NCBI GenBank assembly: GCA_040880365.1 | Contig: JBBDIO010000119.1 | Span: 1 to 5,530, forward strand | DNA from: JBBDIO01 sp040880365 | GTDB lineage: Bacteria; Chloroflexota; Anaerolineae; Caldilineales; Caldilineaceae | DNA length: 5,530 nt | Direction: 5' to 3' | Shown: piece after piece, positions 4,167 through 5,530 of the stretch | Position numbering within the stretch: position 1 is the stretch's first letter | Layout: every line of letters starts with the position of its first letter | Translations under genes and position numbers: made by a program | The notes under the pieces: model-generated | What the model saw: only the letters and a program-made list of their open reading frames with translations | Database searches by the model: none | What the model was told of the DNA's origin: nothing

Positions 4167-5186
4167 CTAGGGTTGGACATGCGCATTGGGCGCATGGTTG
4201 TCGGGCAGAGTCTGGTCTGCGGGCGTCTTTGTCGGGCGACGCCCCGCGCGCAGCCAATAGAAATGCAGTGCGCCGCCGGTGAGCAGCCCAATCGCGACTT
4301 TGAGCAGCCAGGGCGCGCCGCTGGGGCTGATGAAGCCTTCGATGATTCCGCTGAAGACCAGTAGGGGGGCACACCCCAGAATGAGCTGTACACTCTGGCG
4401 GGCACGCCGGACCAATGCCGCGCGCCGGCTTTGCAGACCGGGTCGCAACAGGCCGTCGCCCACATAGAGTCCACAACCGCCCGCGGCAAAGATGATACTC
4501 AATTCGACCGGCCCATGCGCCGCGACAAACTCTGCCAGCCCCAAAGCCAGTCCGTGGAACTGGAGCAGCCCAAAAATGCTGCCAATGTGCAGCCCGTTGA
4601 GCGCGAGAATCCACGCGGTGAAAATCCCCGCCGAGATGCCCCCGGCAAAGGTGATGAACGTGACCTGGATGTTGTTGGTGAGAATGGTTGCCGAAGCAGC
4701 CGAGCGGACGGCGGGCGGGATGTCGGTCCACAGGTTGCCCGCTTCGACCTGGCGCACCAGAGGTTCCACGGCTGCGCCCTGGATCACATAGATAGCATGG
4801 GGGTCGCGCCAGACCAGGACGAACGCAATCAGCGCGGTGAGGAGAAACAGGACAAATGCGACAGTGGTATAGGGCAGGATGGCGCGGTATAATTGGGGAA
4901 AGCCTGCCGTGTAGAACGTGGCAAGCGCACGCCGGGAAATCGGCCCGCCGCCATAGATGACGCTATGGGCGCGGCCTGCCAGCTGGTTGAGATAGTGCGT
5001 GACCTGTTGGGTGGGGAAATCGCGCTGGGCCAGGGCCAGATCGGATGTCACCATGCGATAGAGCCGCCCCAGTTCATCCAGTTCGCCGGCAGAAAGCTCG
5101 CCCAGGTTGCGCGATGCACGCTGCAAAAGCGTCTCCAGCGCCTGCCAATTCGGCTTTCTCTGCTGTAAAAATCGCTCGAGATTCAT
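4167..5186 (-). CDS. SpoIIM/DUF95-family integral membrane protein
   Basis: The protein has 339 residues. The soluble, helical N-terminus (1-100, beginning MNLERFLQQRKPNWQALETL) is typical of the family. About six hydrophobic segments follow, near 105-126, 172-197, 199-222, 227-248, 266-286 and 293-312. The signature stretch NNIQVTFITFAGGISAG (171-187) and the later HGPVELSIIFAAGG (224-237) match the SpoIIM/DUF95 domain. The polar tail (315-339) is Pro-rich. In endospore formers SpoIIM is part of the engulfment machinery; in non-sporulating bacteria, relatives near RDD genes have no settled role. I chose the ATG at 5186 because family proteins begin with this M-x-L-E-R-F pattern. An in-frame ATG at 5201 is possible and would overlap the divergent RDD start. 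The start at 5186 has no clear ribosome site. The downstream gene follows after 9 nt. Confidence 0.88.
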   Translation of the reverse strand: MNLERFLQQRKPNWQALETLLQRASRNLGELSAGELDELGRLYRMVTSDLALAQRDFPTQQVTHYLNQLAGRAHSVIYGGGPISRRALATFYTAGFPQLYRAILPYTTVAFVLFLLTALIAFVLVWRDPHAIYVIQGAAVEPLVRQVEAGNLWTDIPPAVRSAASATILTNNIQVTFITFAGGISAGIFTAWILALNGLHIGSIFGLLQFHGLALGLAEFVAAHGPVELSIIFAAGGCGLYVGDGLLRPGLQSRRAALVRRARQSVQLILGCAPLLVFSGIIEGFISPSGAPWLLKVAIGLLTGGALHFYWLRAGRRPTKTPADQTLPDNHAPNAHVQP

Positions 5187-5193
5187 AGATAAA

Positions 5194-5530
5194 ATGACCA
5201 TTCCCACAGATGCCCTAAGCGAAGAGTATACCATCGACACGCCCGAAAATGTAAGCATTGGCTACAGCGTTGCGGGCATCGGTAATCGTTTTATCGCCGC
5301 GCTCATAGATAGCGCGCTGCTGGGCGCGGCGTTGATTATGATCCAGATTCTGCTGCTGGTGGCGCTGGCGGGGTTGGGCGCAGAGGCGTTTTTGTTCGAC
5401 GACGCGGATTTGGGATGGGAGCAGGGGCTGGTGGTCGCGCTCTATGCGCTAGGTTCGTTTAGTCTCATCTGGGGCTATTTCATCCTCTTTGAATGGCTGT
5501 GGCGGGGGCAGACGCCCGGCAAACGGGTGA
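5194..5530 (+). CDS. RDD-family membrane protein, N-terminal part (runs off the window)
   Basis: 112 codons are visible, open to the right edge. After a polar start, residues 12-31 (YTIDTPENVSIGYSVAGIGN) lead into RFIAALID (32-39), which carries the conserved Arg and Asp of the RDD domain. A first membrane segment spans about 36-60 and a second about 78-101. They are followed by WRGQTPGKRV (103-112), the usual RDD motif after the second helix. RDD proteins are small multi-helix membrane proteins, some linked to ion or proton antiport, most without a known role. The gene diverges from SpoIIM with only 7 bp between start codons. No good ribosome site is visible before the ATG. The family is clear; the rest of the protein is missing. 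Confidence 0.87.
   Translation, partial: MTIPTDALSEEYTIDTPENVSIGYSVAGIGNRFIAALIDSALLGAALIMIQILLLVALAGLGAEAFLFDDADLGWEQGLVVALYALGSFSLIWGYFILFEWLWRGQTPGKRV
5225..5233 (-). promoter_or_regulatory. candidate extended -10 promoter of the SpoIIM operon
   Basis: On the minus strand this reads TGGTATACT, an extended -10 element (TGn followed by TATACT). No good -35 box is seen upstream, as is common for extended -10 promoters. The predicted start near 5218 would give a leader of about 30 nt. The element lies inside the coding sequence of the divergent RDD gene. Confidence 0.4.

Noticed and set aside
3471..4364. Long plus-strand open frame of 297 codons
   Set aside because: It is antisense to two well-supported minus-strand genes, its composition is that of a shadow frame in GC-rich DNA, and it has no recognisable domain.

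Overview
The window most resembles chromosomal DNA of a moderately GC-rich environmental bacterium. Chloroflexota (Anaerolineae/Caldilineae-like) is my best guess. That is inference from the protein flavour (a MntR-like regulator with an FeoA domain, a SpoIIM/DUF95 protein beside an RDD protein, a bacterial sulfotransferase-fold protein) and from the short palindromic repeats between genes. No marker gene fixes the taxonomy.

Layout: almost everything is on the minus strand, so transcription runs right to left. At the far left (1-26) is the 5' end of a tRNA, probably tRNA-Pro, cut by the window edge, with its own promoter. Next is a type II toxin-antitoxin module (158-684). It has a ribbon-helix-helix antitoxin, an overlapping RelE/ParE-type toxin that carries a one-base frameshift, a near-consensus promoter and a perfect inverted-repeat operator over the -10 box. 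A strong intrinsic terminator (927-972) separates this module from a gene for a membrane-anchored Trm112-like protein (1030-1425). Directly upstream of that gene is an 18-bp triple tandem repeat ending in a perfect palindrome, inside a 410-bp noncoding stretch with several inverted repeats.

Further right come a sulfotransferase-family protein (1836-2456), a 27-bp triple tandem repeat whose units each hold a perfect hairpin (2531-2611), and a DtxR/MntR-type metal regulator (2616-3398) whose promoter lies only 6 bp from the ATG. A two-gene operon follows, consisting of SpoIIM/DUF95 (4167-5186) and an unrecognised 235-residue protein (3450-4157). Diverging from it, with only 7 bp between the two start codons, is an RDD-family membrane protein that runs off the right edge.

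How the genes relate: SpoIIM/DUF95 and RDD genes are often neighbours in Gram-positive and Chloroflexota genomes, so the divergent pair and the trailing unknown gene probably form one membrane-associated module. The TA module is self-contained. The Trm112-like, sulfotransferase and regulator genes look like independent single-gene units. I saw no clear new multi-gene defence or metabolic system. The least explained items are the two palindrome-bearing triple repeats, the anchored Trm112-like protein and the unknown gene in the SpoIIM operon.
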